Source of the DNA: JAJDAT01 sp964570665
Lineage (GTDB): Bacteria; Nitrospinota; Nitrospinia; Nitrospinales; JAJDAT01
Length of the DNA stretch: 64,000 bases
Assembly: GCA_964570665.1 (NCBI GenBank)
Contig: CAZMZH010000001.1
Location: 1-64,000, forward strand
Direction of reading: 5' to 3'
Program-made: the position numbers and the translations under genes
In this document: positions 1 to 9,280 of the stretch, piece after piece
Layout of the letters: each line of letters opens with the position of its first letter
How positions within the stretch are numbered: the first letter of the stretch is position 1
Notes under the pieces: model-generated
What the model was told of the DNA's origin: nothing
Database searches by the model: none
The model's input: only the letters and a program-made list of their open reading frames with translations

Positions 1-57
1 CTCTTTCACTTACAAAGGTCTAAATCTGTAAACGCTTTTCTTTACTTACCCACTTAA

Positions 58-2607
58 TTATTGCCCGTGGCACTTTTTATATTTTTTGCCGCTACCGCAT
101 GGGCATGGGTCGTTTCTCCCCACTTTTTTCTCTTCTCTTTTGACCGTTACAGGTTTAGCGGCTTCGCCGTCTCCTCCTCGATGTTCGACCATTTGTCGCG
201 GTTTTTGCTTCGATTCTAGGGCTTCACCACCCTCAACAATTTGTACTTTAAATAGGAACTGGACGATCTCTTCCTTCATCCTATGATTCATTTGCGCAAA
301 TAAATCAAATCCTTCTTTTTTATATTCCGTTAAGGGATTCTTCTGAGCGTATCCTCTAAGGCCGATACCTTCTTTAAGATGATCCATCGAAAGCAAATGA
401 TCTCTCCATAATCCGTCTAAAACCTGTAACATGATCATCCGCTCATTCAACCGAAAAAACTCAAGGTCGACTAATTCTTCTTTTTTCGCATATTCTTTGG
501 TAACCCCCGCCATTATAAAATCATGCAGTTTTAAGCGATCGCATCCTTCTAAAGCCAGACGGGTTCCATCCTGAGACTCCAACTCTTTATCGTCTGCTTT
601 CTTGATTGAATAGGAAAATTGTCTATCCAAATAATCGTTCAGACGGCTAATATCCCATTCTTCAGGGTAGATATCCTCATGAGCCAATTCAGCCAACTCT
701 CCATCTAATGTTTCAAAAGCCATATCCAACAGTATTTCCTTAGGGTCGGTAGCTAGAATCTCTTTACGGAGCGCATAAATGACTTCTCTTTGCTTATTCA
801 TAACATCGTCATACTCCAAAAGATGCTTACGAATATCAAAGTTATGAGCTTCTACTTTACGTTGGGCATTTGCTACGGCTTTGGTCACCATGGTATGTTC
901 AATGGGTTGACCGTTTTCCATTCCCAGTTTTGCCATGATCCCAGAAATCTTATCCGAACCAAAAATTCTCAAAAGATCGTCTTCTAAAGAAAGAAAAAAC
1001 CTCGACGAACCGTTATCCCCTTGCCTACCGGATCGGCCTCTTAACTGATTGTCAATGCGCCGGGCTTCGTGCCTTTCGGTACCAAGAATATGGAGACCGC
1101 CAAGGTCCGCTACCCCTTCTCCTAAAACGATATCGGTACCACGACCAGCCATATTAGTGGCTATAGTTACCGCCCCGTTTTGACCCGCCTCCGAGATTAT
1201 TTCAGCTTCTCTTTCATGCTGTTTCGCGTTTAAAACGTGGTGCTTTATCCCGTGTTTTTTAAGATGTTTACTTAAAAGTTCAGACTTCTCGATTGATATA
1301 GTACCCACCAAAACCGGTTGTCCCACTTTGTTACATTCATTGATCTCTTCTATAGCGGCGTCAAACTTTTCCTTTTCAGTCCTGTAAATTACGTCTGGAT
1401 GGTCTTTACGGACCATATTTTGGTTGGTCGGGATTACGAGAACTTCTAATTTATAAATTGAATGGAACTCTGTGGCCTCCGTATCGGCAGTACCGGTCAT
1501 CCCGGCTAATTTATTATAGATTCGAAAGTAGTTTTGGAAAGTAACGCTAGCCAAGGTTTGGTTTTCATTTTCTATATCTACGCCTTCTTTGGCCTCAAGA
1601 GCCTGGTGAAGTCCGTCGCTATAACGCCTGCCTGGCATCATCCTTCCCGTAAACTCGTCGATAATAACCACCTGACCTTCGTTTACGACATAGTCCACTT
1701 CTCTTTTAAAAAGGACGTGCGCTTTTAACCCCTGGTTTACGTGATGAAGATTTTCAATATTAGAGGGATCGTATAAGTTTTCTATCCCCAAAATCTTTTC
1801 CACTGCCGCGACGCCTTCTTCATTTAAAGAAACCGATCGCGCTTTTTCATCTTTAGTATAATGAGAAGGTTTTAGTTTCGGAATAACTTCATTGAGCGAA
1901 TAATATTTATCTGTCGACTCTTCCGAAGGGCCGGAAATAATTAAAGGCGTTCTCGCTTCGTCAATAAGAATACTGTCAACTTCGTCGACTATTGCGAAGT
2001 TTAAGTCGCGTTGAACATAATCGCTTAGGGAAAACTTCATGTTATCCCGCAAATAATCAAACCCATATTCATTGTTAGTCCCGTAAGTAATATCGGCTTG
2101 GTAGGCGGCTTTTCTTTCTTCGTCTGGCATATCGTGATAAATAGTTCCCACCGATAAGCCAAGAAACTTATAAATATTTCCCATCCATTCGCTATCGCGA
2201 CTGGCTAAGTAATCGTTAACCGTTACGACGTGGACGCCTTTTCCAGTTAAAGCGTTTAAGTAAACTGGCAAAGTAGCCACTAATGTTTTACCTTCACCGG
2301 TTTTCATTTCGGCAATTTTGCCTTCATGTAAAACAACCCCGCCAACCAACTGAACGTCAAAGTGGCGCATATCTAAAGTTCTTCTTCCCGCTTCCCGAGC
2401 GGCGGCAAACGCTTCTGGAATTAAACTATCTAGTTCCTCTCCCTGATCTAATCTTTCCTTAAAAAAAGGCGTCTTGGCTTTTAAATCTCCGTCAGACAAA
2501 CCTCGAAACTCATTTTCTAAAGCGTTTACTTTTTCAACGTACGCTTGTATTCGGGTGAGCTCACGGTCGTTTTTTGTTCCAAACACTTTTTGTAAAATAT
2601 TAAACAC
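58..2607 (-). CDS. secA: Preprotein translocase ATPase SecA
   Basis: This is the motor of the Sec pathway, which drives unfolded preproteins through SecYEG at the inner membrane. At 849 residues it has normal SecA length and all expected parts. The Walker A motif 'MKTGEGKT' lies at about residues 101-108, followed by the DEAD-type 'VDEVDSILIDEAR', helicase motifs such as 'TNMAGRGTDI', and 'QLRGRSGRQGD'. The C-terminus is the zinc-binding SEC-C motif 'CPCGSGKKYKKCHG', which binds SecB and ribosomes in other bacteria. A terminator-like hairpin at 2680-2707 separates it from the upstream peptidase gene, so it probably has its own promoter. Identity is close to certain. Confidence 0.98.
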   Translation of the reverse strand: MFNILQKVFGTKNDRELTRIQAYVEKVNALENEFRGLSDGDLKAKTPFFKERLDQGEELDSLIPEAFAAAREAGRRTLDMRHFDVQLVGGVVLHEGKIAEMKTGEGKTLVATLPVYLNALTGKGVHVVTVNDYLASRDSEWMGNIYKFLGLSVGTIYHDMPDEERKAAYQADITYGTNNEYGFDYLRDNMKFSLSDYVQRDLNFAIVDEVDSILIDEARTPLIISGPSEESTDKYYSLNEVIPKLKPSHYTKDEKARSVSLNEEGVAAVEKILGIENLYDPSNIENLHHVNQGLKAHVLFKREVDYVVNEGQVVIIDEFTGRMMPGRRYSDGLHQALEAKEGVDIENENQTLASVTFQNYFRIYNKLAGMTGTADTEATEFHSIYKLEVLVIPTNQNMVRKDHPDVIYRTEKEKFDAAIEEINECNKVGQPVLVGTISIEKSELLSKHLKKHGIKHHVLNAKQHEREAEIISEAGQNGAVTIATNMAGRGTDIVLGEGVADLGGLHILGTERHEARRIDNQLRGRSGRQGDNGSSRFFLSLEDDLLRIFGSDKISGIMAKLGMENGQPIEHTMVTKAVANAQRKVEAHNFDIRKHLLEYDDVMNKQREVIYALRKEILATDPKEILLDMAFETLDGELAELAHEDIYPEEWDISRLNDYLDRQFSYSIKKADDKELESQDGTRLALEGCDRLKLHDFIMAGVTKEYAKKEELVDLEFFRLNERMIMLQVLDGLWRDHLLSMDHLKEGIGLRGYAQKNPLTEYKKEGFDLFAQMNHRMKEEIVQFLFKVQIVEGGEALESKQKPRQMVEHRGGDGEAAKPVTVKREEKKVGRNDPCPCGSGKKYKKCHGQ

Positions 2608-2679
2608 TATTAACCTCGGCGCTTTTAGATCGTTAAAACCCTAGTAGATTCTATTTTTTTAATTATTATTTTTTGAAAA

Positions 2680-2707
2680 AAGAAAAAGCGTCAAATTTTT
2701 TTGACGC
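2680..2707 (-). terminator. Rho-independent terminator upstream of secA
   Basis: An 8-bp perfect stem (GCGTCAAA / TTTGACGC) with a 4-base loop is followed, on the minus strand, by a T-rich run (TTTTTCTTTTTT). It lies after the M23 peptidase gene and before secA, so it should end the peptidase transcript and uncouple it from secA. Confidence 0.75.
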
Positions 2708-2873
2708 CTCGACACTCAAAATATTTGTAAGAAATGAAACCTTGGTTATTTTTGATTGGAAAGTTTATAGGGAAGAATTGCTCTTAAATTTTGCGGTTGT
2801 TGGGAACAGATGGCTATCATTTATGAGGACTTAAGCAATCATTAAAAAAATGTCAAATAAAACCGCGACGAAT

Positions 2874-3803
2874 TTATTCCTCTAAAATATAACTTTTCGG
2901 ATTAACGGGGATCCCGTTAAAAATCACTTCGTAATGTAAATGAGGTCCTGTACTTCTACCCGTGTTGCCAACTAGAGCAATGATTTGACCTCGACTAACT
3001 TTATCGCCTACTTTTACCAAATGCTTGGAGTTATGACCAAATCTACTTACAAAGCTATAACCATGATCAATTTCTATCATATTTCCATAGCCATATTCTT
3101 TTCCAGAAACGACAACCGTTCCATCCGCTGGAGACCTAACTGGAGAACCTGTTCTGGCAGCAATATCCAACCCTTCGTGTTTTTCTCTTAAACCTGTAAA
3201 TGGGGACTTCCTAAAACCAAAGTCCGACGTAACCCATCCTCTAATGGGCCAAACAGATGGAATAGACGCCAACATAGACGATTGGTTCTTAAAAAACTCG
3301 TCTAATTCTTGGAAACTGATACTCTGAATTTTAGCTTGGTTTGATAATAAATCTAAGTCCGTAGATAATCGGTTAACCATCGCGCCAGCCTCTTTTTCAA
3401 GAGATGTTGCAAAACTATGCGATGTCAACCCGTAGGGCCCGCCAACTCCCCAGTTCTTCTCCAAAGATTTAGGAGAATTTTCCAAGGCTGTAATGGTTCT
3501 TAATTTCTTTTCAAATCGCGCTAAACGCGACATTTCCGTTTCAAAGTTTTTTACTTGTTGCGAAAATTGTTCAACCTGGATTTTCTGGAGTTTGGTTTGT
3601 CTTCTTAAATCCGTTAACTGAGCCGTTTCAGACTTTAATTTAAAATATCCTGTAGAAAAATAATAAATAGTCCCCGAAATACCCACCAAAAATAAAGCCA
3701 TGGTAAACAAACAAACGGGAATCAAAATTTTCGGTAATTTATATTTTTTGGGCTTTACTGTATCGCCAGGAAATACAATTATTCTGTAATCTTTATTAGA
3801 CAC
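2874..3803 (-). CDS. Membrane-anchored M23 family metallopeptidase
   Basis: The N-terminus is short and basic, with one transmembrane segment at about residues 24-49. A coiled-coil stretch follows, and the C-terminal 110 residues form an M23 (LytM/NlpD-type) domain. Zinc-site motifs are visible: 'KHEGLDIA' (H-x3-D) and 'GPHLHYEV' (HxH). The family either cuts peptidoglycan cross-bridges or, when degenerate, activates amidases. Because the H, D and HxH residues are present, this copy looks catalytic. It would sit in the inner membrane with the peptidase in the periplasm, as in the coiled-coil plus M23 layout of EnvC/MepM-like proteins. The exact subfamily is not resolved. Confidence 0.9.
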   Translation of the reverse strand: MSNKDYRIIVFPGDTVKPKKYKLPKILIPVCLFTMALFLVGISGTIYYFSTGYFKLKSETAQLTDLRRQTKLQKIQVEQFSQQVKNFETEMSRLARFEKKLRTITALENSPKSLEKNWGVGGPYGLTSHSFATSLEKEAGAMVNRLSTDLDLLSNQAKIQSISFQELDEFFKNQSSMLASIPSVWPIRGWVTSDFGFRKSPFTGLREKHEGLDIAARTGSPVRSPADGTVVVSGKEYGYGNMIEIDHGYSFVSRFGHNSKHLVKVGDKVSRGQIIALVGNTGRSTGPHLHYEVIFNGIPVNPKSYILEE

Positions 3804-4208
3804 CCTGTACTCCTATAAATTAGCAAACTTTTTTCCAAAGAATCGTATCCTCTAAGTCCTTACAATGTCAACACTTTTTTCAATATCAGCGCCTATTTGT
3901 TCTTAAATTTCGAGGTACCACTATTATAACCAATTTCCAAGTAAATTTAAGAAATAAATCTCGTAAATCTAATAAATTTCTTCTTAATTACAAAAAAAGA
4001 CCCTAAATTTAATTAAATTCCCATAAAAAGTTGTTAGTTTTAAGTAAAACTAAGAAGCTATCAACTTGGAAACTAGAGTCTATTTAATGAAAAAATAAGG
4101 AAATTCCTATTTACCACGGAAATTTTCCCACAAAAATAAGGGAAATAGCTTAAAAGGAAGGCATAGAGAGGCTGTCGCAAAAAAATTGGCTGGTATAACA
4201 GTAGACTG
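3804..4208. other. AT-rich intergenic stretch
   Basis: About 400 bases, strongly AT-rich, with no open frame longer than a few tens of codons and no convincing RNA gene. It should contain the promoter of the M23 gene and the 3' end of the upstream acidic-repeat gene. I see no clear terminator. Confidence 0.6.
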
Positions 4209-7200
4209 TTATTGGATCGTAAATTCTTTAAACTTAGCCTTTTTCACCCGACCGCCTCTTATGGATTTGTTGAAGTTTTTCTGTAGTCTTTTCTGCAGTT
4301 TTTCTTTTACGTATAAAATGTCGTTATAAAATTTCTTTTTGAGAAAGCTTTCAACAGTTTCAATCATAATTTTTTCATAAACCGGCATAGCTTCTCTAAT
4401 CAACTTTGCGGTTTTGTTGTTATCCAACTCCACTTGCAAATCAAAGCTTAAAACTCGAATATCGTTAATGTTATATGCAACTGGCATAATGGTACCAAAC
4501 ATAATTGTTTTCTCAGTTGGAGATAAAGCGGCAAGTAATCCAGCGTCGGGATCGTCGGTTGTAGCTTCGCCTTTATCTCCTAAAGCGGCTTGCAAAGCTT
4601 TACTCACATTCTTAGCCTCGTCTGACACCTTTTCTTCGCCAGCTAGAACAAGAGGTTTTGCCTGTTCTTTGGGTTGTTCCGTTTCAGCTGGAGCGGGTTG
4701 TTCCGTTGGCTGAGCGTTTGCTTGCTCGCTCGGAGGAGCCGTCTCAGCTTTATCAGTTTGATCAGACGCTGCTGTTTCTGCTTGTTCCGCCGGCTTTTCC
4801 TCCGCTGGCGGCGATTCGTTTGCAGCTTCAGCGGGCTTCATCTCTTCTTTTTCTGTTTTCTCAGGCTCTTTTTCTTCAGCTTTTGAATTACTCTCGCCTT
4901 CCATCGCCAAATTAAGAGCGTCTGGATTTCCTTCTTCAGTTTGATTGGGGTCTGCCTCTGATGAGGCTCCTTCACCTTCTTCTCCTTCTTCTTTTGAGTC
5001 GGCGCCTTCTTCTGCTGGAACCTCTTTTTTAAGAAATGGCAAATATTTAGCCACCTCTTCCGGCATGAACGTTTGCACGCCAAAGTAAAACGCTCCTGCG
5101 GTAATAGCAACAGCCGCTAAGCTAGCTCCCATAAGAGCTTTGCCAAGAGTACTTGCTGGGATAGGAATAGGGCCTATTTTTCGTCTTGGTTCGTCTTCTT
5201 CCTCTTCTTCATAATCTTCGTCATCGCCTTCGTCGTCTTCATAATCTTCTTCTCGAATACCTCCAGTATCCGGTTCTTCCTCATCTTCGTCTACCTCGCC
5301 TTCCTCGTCTTCATCGTCTTCATAATCTTCTTCTTTAATACCACCGGTTGTATCTACTTCGACTTCCGGTTCTTCTATTACTTCTTCTTCGGCTACCGCA
5401 ATGGCGGCTTCATCTTCCTCTGGAGCTCCTTGTACATGGCCTTCGTCAGCCACATCCACAGAATCTACAACGCCGGAGGCTCCGGTATCTCCATCTTTGT
5501 TCAACTCATCTTGTTCTGCAAAGGCTTGCGCCCAAAGGTCTTCTTCGCTTCCTTCCGATGCCGACTCTTCCTCTTTAGGGGCCGCTCCATCTTTATTCAG
5601 CTCGTCTTGTTCGGCAAACGCCTGCGCCCAAAGATCCTCTTCGCTTCCTTCCGATGCCGACTCTTCCTCTTTAGGGGCCGCTCCATCTTTATTCAGCTCG
5701 TCTTGTTCGGCAAACGCCTGTGCCCACAGATCCTCATCGCCTCCTTCCGAATCGCCTCCTTCAGACCCCGCATCTTCCTCTTTAGGGGCCGCCCCTTCTT
5801 TATTCAGATCGTCTTGTTCGGCAAACGCTTTTGCCCAAAGATCTTCTTCGGATTCTTCCGGTTTTTCATCAGCCACGGTATGGTCCTCTGAGTTTAGTTT
5901 CGGGTTTTCTTTGGGTTCTTCAATTACTTCTGTATTAGTAGTAACGGTATCATCCCAAGTTTCGTCAAGTTTTTCTTCAACTGTTGCGTTTTCTTCTTGT
6001 GGTTCTTGCGATGTTTCTTGAGTTATTTCTGTATCTTCTTGAGCTTCTTCGCTCAACATTCGCTCAATTTCATTTTGATCGTTGCCTGCTTCTGAGATAT
6101 CTTCTTGAGCCGCTAATTCATCTGAGTTTTCAACCTCAGTCTCTACTTGTTGTTTTTCTTCCTCAATGGGTTCAGAAACCTGCGTTGCCGATTCCGGCTC
6201 CTCAATAGTCTTCTCAGGCTCTTCAGGTTGCTCATCTATTTTTTCATCAGTTTTTAATTCTGGCTCGTCTAAATCGTCCGCCGCTTCATCGTTAAATAAA
6301 TCATCCAACCCCATTTCTTCTTTGAGCGAATTTAAAATATCTTCTTCTGATTCTTCTGGCTCATCATGTTCATCGGGCTCTTCCGATTCTTCAACTTCCT
6401 CATCCACATTAACAATTTTTTCCGAAGTTTCGGGAGAAATAGTTTCCGTATCGGAATTTTGGAGATTTTCTGTAGTTTCTCCAGGTAAAGTCTTGATAGC
6501 GCCTTCAACTGTTTGGTTATTTTCAACCTCTTGTGAAGGCTCTTGATCCAAAATTTCTGGAGAGTCTTCTACTCCACCTTCCGGATCTTCCACACTTGGT
6601 TCATTCAACATCCCATCTAAAACATTATCTAAATCGGCTTCACTAGGTTGTTGAGAAACACCGGCAACTTCCTCGTTTGGGTCGGCAACTACCTCTGGAG
6701 CGTCATCAATCCCAGCGTCTAATCCGCCATCACTTGTTTCATTCAGCATCCCATCTAAAACATTATCTAAATCGGCTTCACTAGGTTGTTGAGAAACATC
6801 GGCAACTTCCTCGTTTGGGTCGGCAACTACCTCTGGAGCGTCATCAATCCCAGCGTCTAATCCGCCATCACTTGTTTCATTCAGCATCCCATCTAAAACA
6901 TTATCTAAATCGGCTTCACTAGGTTGTTGAGAAACATCGGCAACTTCCTCGTTTGGGTCGGCAACTACCTCTGGAGCGTCATCAATCCCAGCGTCTGAGC
7001 CGCCAAAACTTGTATCGCTCAAAACCCCATCTAAAATACTCTCTAAATCGTCCCCACTTGGTTGTGAAGAAAAATCTTCAACTTCTTCGGTTTGATCAAC
7101 AACCTCTGGAGCGTCTTCTACCTCAGCATCCGAACCGCCAAAACTTGTATCGCTCAATACATTATCTAGAACATTGTCCAAATCGTCCGCCCCGGGACCG

Positions 7201-7661
7201 GATGAGACTATATCAGCCGATTCGCTTGGGTCTTCAACAATTTCTGGAACATCTCCAGGCGCAATATCTCCAGGGCTTGCTACATCATTATTACCAACTT
7301 CAGATAAGCTCGAATCAACATCATCGACAACATCGGGGCCGTCATCCTCCAACATTTGATCCAGCATGTTTTCGATGTTGTCAGGATCAAAACTTGAATC
7401 AACGTTTTCAGGCTCTTCTTCAAAAACGCTTTGTTCCTCGCCAAAGTCCGAAATCCCCTCCGCCTGACCAATTCCAGTTGAGCTTTCTCCAGCTTCGCTT
7501 ACCGACATATCCTGAGAAAGGATTTGAGTCTCGGCGCTTCCTCCCTTTTCCGCTTGAAATTGAGCATCACATCCAACGCATTGGACACTCTGGTTTTCTA
7601 CATTTGGGTCGGAAAACTCAACTTCGTTTTCGGTTTTACACTCTGGACAACTTATTTTCAT
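4209..7661 (-). CDS. Giant acidic repeat protein: MJ0042-type zinc ribbon, one TM, FliL-like C-terminus
   Basis: The N-terminus carries two CxxC pairs (C5-C8 and C28-C31), as in MJ0042/zinc-ribbon domains. About 800 residues of Asp/Glu-rich low-complexity sequence follow, with two tandem repeat families: a 46-residue unit ('PSEADLDNVLDGMLNE...') and a 32-residue unit ('EEDLWAQAFAEQDELNKDG...'). One hydrophobic segment lies at about residues 838-860. The last 110 residues ('RVLSFDLQVEL' through 'KKAKFKEFTIQ') have the pattern of FliL family domains, which associate with the flagellar stator. The zinc ribbon, linker and single TM imply a cytoplasmic N-terminus and a periplasmic C-terminal domain. 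No flagellar genes are near. The FliL-like call is by eye; the rest is directly visible. Confidence 0.7.
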   Translation of the reverse strand: MKISCPECKTENEVEFSDPNVENQSVQCVGCDAQFQAEKGGSAETQILSQDMSVSEAGESSTGIGQAEGISDFGEEQSVFEEEPENVDSSFDPDNIENMLDQMLEDDGPDVVDDVDSSLSEVGNNDVASPGDIAPGDVPEIVEDPSESADIVSSGPGADDLDNVLDNVLSDTSFGGSDAEVEDAPEVVDQTEEVEDFSSQPSGDDLESILDGVLSDTSFGGSDAGIDDAPEVVADPNEEVADVSQQPSEADLDNVLDGMLNETSDGGLDAGIDDAPEVVADPNEEVADVSQQPSEADLDNVLDGMLNETSDGGLDAGIDDAPEVVADPNEEVAGVSQQPSEADLDNVLDGMLNEPSVEDPEGGVEDSPEILDQEPSQEVENNQTVEGAIKTLPGETTENLQNSDTETISPETSEKIVNVDEEVEESEEPDEHDEPEESEEDILNSLKEEMGLDDLFNDEAADDLDEPELKTDEKIDEQPEEPEKTIEEPESATQVSEPIEEEKQQVETEVENSDELAAQEDISEAGNDQNEIERMLSEEAQEDTEITQETSQEPQEENATVEEKLDETWDDTVTTNTEVIEEPKENPKLNSEDHTVADEKPEESEEDLWAKAFAEQDDLNKEGAAPKEEDAGSEGGDSEGGDEDLWAQAFAEQDELNKDGAAPKEEESASEGSEEDLWAQAFAEQDELNKDGAAPKEEESASEGSEEDLWAQAFAEQDELNKDGDTGASGVVDSVDVADEGHVQGAPEEDEAAIAVAEEEVIEEPEVEVDTTGGIKEEDYEDDEDEEGEVDEDEEEPDTGGIREEDYEDDEGDDEDYEEEEEDEPRRKIGPIPIPASTLGKALMGASLAAVAITAGAFYFGVQTFMPEEVAKYLPFLKKEVPAEEGADSKEEGEEGEGASSEADPNQTEEGNPDALNLAMEGESNSKAEEKEPEKTEKEEMKPAEAANESPPAEEKPAEQAETAASDQTDKAETAPPSEQANAQPTEQPAPAETEQPKEQAKPLVLAGEEKVSDEAKNVSKALQAALGDKGEATTDDPDAGLLAALSPTEKTIMFGTIMPVAYNINDIRVLSFDLQVELDNNKTAKLIREAMPVYEKIMIETVESFLKKKFYNDILYVKEKLQKRLQKNFNKSIRGGRVKKAKFKEFTIQ
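5486..5860 (-). repeat. 96-bp in-frame tandem repeats (32-residue unit)
   Basis: About four head-to-tail copies inside the acidic-repeat gene; the two central copies are almost identical at DNA level. The spacing between equivalent bases (5582 and 5678) is exactly 96, so the frame is kept. The core peptide is 'EEDLWAQAFAEQDELNKDG'. The outermost copy has a short extra Gly/Asp/Glu insert. Confidence 0.9.
6600..7015 (-). repeat. 138-bp in-frame tandem repeats (46-residue unit)
   Basis: Three almost identical copies of 138 bp (equivalent bases near 6600, 6738 and 6876). At least two diverged copies continue to about 7190. The near-identity suggests recent duplication by slippage or recombination, and copy number is likely to vary between strains. 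Confidence 0.9.
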
Positions 7662-7921
7662 AACTAACTATTTATCAACAAGTTATATGGACTTTCTAAT
7701 TATAATCTAATATAATAAAATCGCAATAAAAACTGTTTTATTAATATTTTACGATCATTTCCGATAAGAAACTTGCAAATCAAAAAAAATCGTCCTTTAT
7801 TGACAAAATGGGATGATTTTTAATATAATTTCTGGACTTGAATGTTTCCAACGAGAATGTTCCTTACCTGAAATTATTTTTTTTTCCTGAATTATCTCTT
7901 CCCAACCACTTAATTTTTTAG

Positions 7922-8593
7922 ATGAAATACTTTAGCGACAACAAAATTTGGCTATCTTCCATTATTTCAATTGCTTTCATATTACCTATTTCGGAAAAAA
8001 AGCCTTTCGACTTAAATGTAATATCTCCAGCTTATGTTAAAGAATGGAATTTTCAAGAATCCGTATTTTCTAAAAGAGTCGCTCATAAAAAAAATGAAAA
8101 GCTCAAATATAAAAATAAAGTAAAACGGCAAATTCGAAAAATTGCTTTTCAATATAAAACTGGTTTTAATAAAAATAAATTAGAAATGGTCTCAGAGCAT
8201 ATATTTGAATATAGCCAAAAATATGGCTACGATCCGCTTTTTTTGACCGCTTTAATTATTACTGAAAGCTCATTCAATAACCGAGCGAAATCTCACCAAG
8301 GAGCAATAGGCTTAATGCAAATTTTGCCCCGAACGGGTTCGGCTTTAGCTTCTGAAACACAAATGACCTGGAAGGGCAAAAAGACTCTTTATGATCCTGA
8401 AGTAAATATTGCTCTTGGAGCATTTTATTTAAACAAATTACTAAAACGGTTTCGAGACCTTAGTTTGGCATTAGAGGCTTACAACCATGGCCCCACTCAA
8501 TTAAGACAATTTTTGAAGCTTGGGATTCGACCCAAAAAGTATTCAAACAAAGTTTATAAAAACTACAATATGATTAAAGCGCGGTCTATTTAA
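7922..8593 (+). CDS. Lytic transglycosylase (SLT domain)
   Basis: This is a 223-residue protein with a C-terminal SLT/goose-lysozyme-like domain. The catalytic glutamate is expected at E115 in 'ITESSF', followed by the family motifs 'GAIGLMQILP' and 'LEAYNHGP'. Such enzymes cleave the glycan strand of peptidoglycan with formation of anhydromuramic acid. The N-terminal 25 residues are hydrophobic and could be a signal peptide or anchor, placing the enzyme in the periplasm. It is followed after 2 bases by the small haem lipoprotein gene, so the two are probably co-transcribed. Subfamily (MltC/Slt-like) is not assigned. Confidence 0.9.
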   Translation: MKYFSDNKIWLSSIISIAFILPISEKKPFDLNVISPAYVKEWNFQESVFSKRVAHKKNEKLKYKNKVKRQIRKIAFQYKTGFNKNKLEMVSEHIFEYSQKYGYDPLFLTALIITESSFNNRAKSHQGAIGLMQILPRTGSALASETQMTWKGKKTLYDPEVNIALGAFYLNKLLKRFRDLSLALEAYNHGPTQLRQFLKLGIRPKKYSNKVYKNYNMIKARSI

Positions 8594-8595
8594 TC

Positions 8596-9003
8596 ATGCA
8601 CCCAACTGGGTTTTATTGCCATCGTATTTCATACTTCACCGCAACCCGCCTCTGTGGGGTTTTTATTTTTTTCACCTTAATTTTTGGCGGTTGCTCAACC
8701 CTAGAGGTTGAAAAAGCTTTTAATGGAGAGTTTTCTAGGGCAAAAAATAATAAAGTAATAAATGATTATTGCTTAAATTGCCATGTGCATAGAGAATTCC
8801 AAGCCCAAAAACATATCTTAGAAAAACGAAAGTCTTATAGAAAAAATTTTTATAGAAAAACCTCAGATTGTCGCACCTGCCATTACATAAAAAAGGTTTG
8901 GGCTCGAAACGATCTGAGAAGAAAAACGCGATACCCTTCCTTAGTTGGAAAAGGTCTATTTCTTGATTTTGAAAGTAAAGAAAAAAAAAAGAAAAAAAAG
9001 TAA
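8596..9003 (+). CDS. Small dihaem c-type cytochrome-like lipoprotein
   Basis: The sequence has a hydrophobic leader ending in a lipobox-like 'LIFGGC' (C33) and two CxxCH haem-attachment motifs: C59-L-N-C-H63 and C92-R-T-C-H96. The rest is rich in Lys and Arg, and the last eight codons are nearly all Lys (an A-rich run prone to slippage). A 135-residue lipid-anchored dihaem protein would sit in the periplasm and could pass electrons. It starts 2 bases after the lytic transglycosylase stop. I do not recognise a named family. Function is unknown beyond probable haem binding. Confidence 0.65.
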   Translation: MHPTGFYCHRISYFTATRLCGVFIFFTLIFGGCSTLEVEKAFNGEFSRAKNNKVINDYCLNCHVHREFQAQKHILEKRKSYRKNFYRKTSDCRTCHYIKKVWARNDLRRKTRYPSLVGKGLFLDFESKEKKKKKK

Positions 9004-9280
9004 CGCCCTTCTCCAAGTTCATTCCTTTTTCTTAAGGCATTAAAATACGAGCAATTTTTTGAATGCATTGAATCGTTATTGCCTCTACCTGGTTTCTGAG
9101 TTTTATTCCGCAAAACTAAAACCTTTTACAAAATAAAATTAATCTATTCGTCTTTTTATTTCGGGTTTACTCAAATGAGGCTCTATACTAAATAAAAATT
9201 TGCTTTAATGACAATAAGATGAATAAAATCAGTTTTGGTTTATATCCAAACCTACAAAAACCTTTTTGAAAGGTAAAACA

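Noticed and set aside
4414..7663. Several long open frames antisense to the acidic repeat gene
   Set aside because: They arise from the biased Asp/Glu/Ser codon use and tandem repeats of the real gene; products are low-complexity Ser/Leu-rich.
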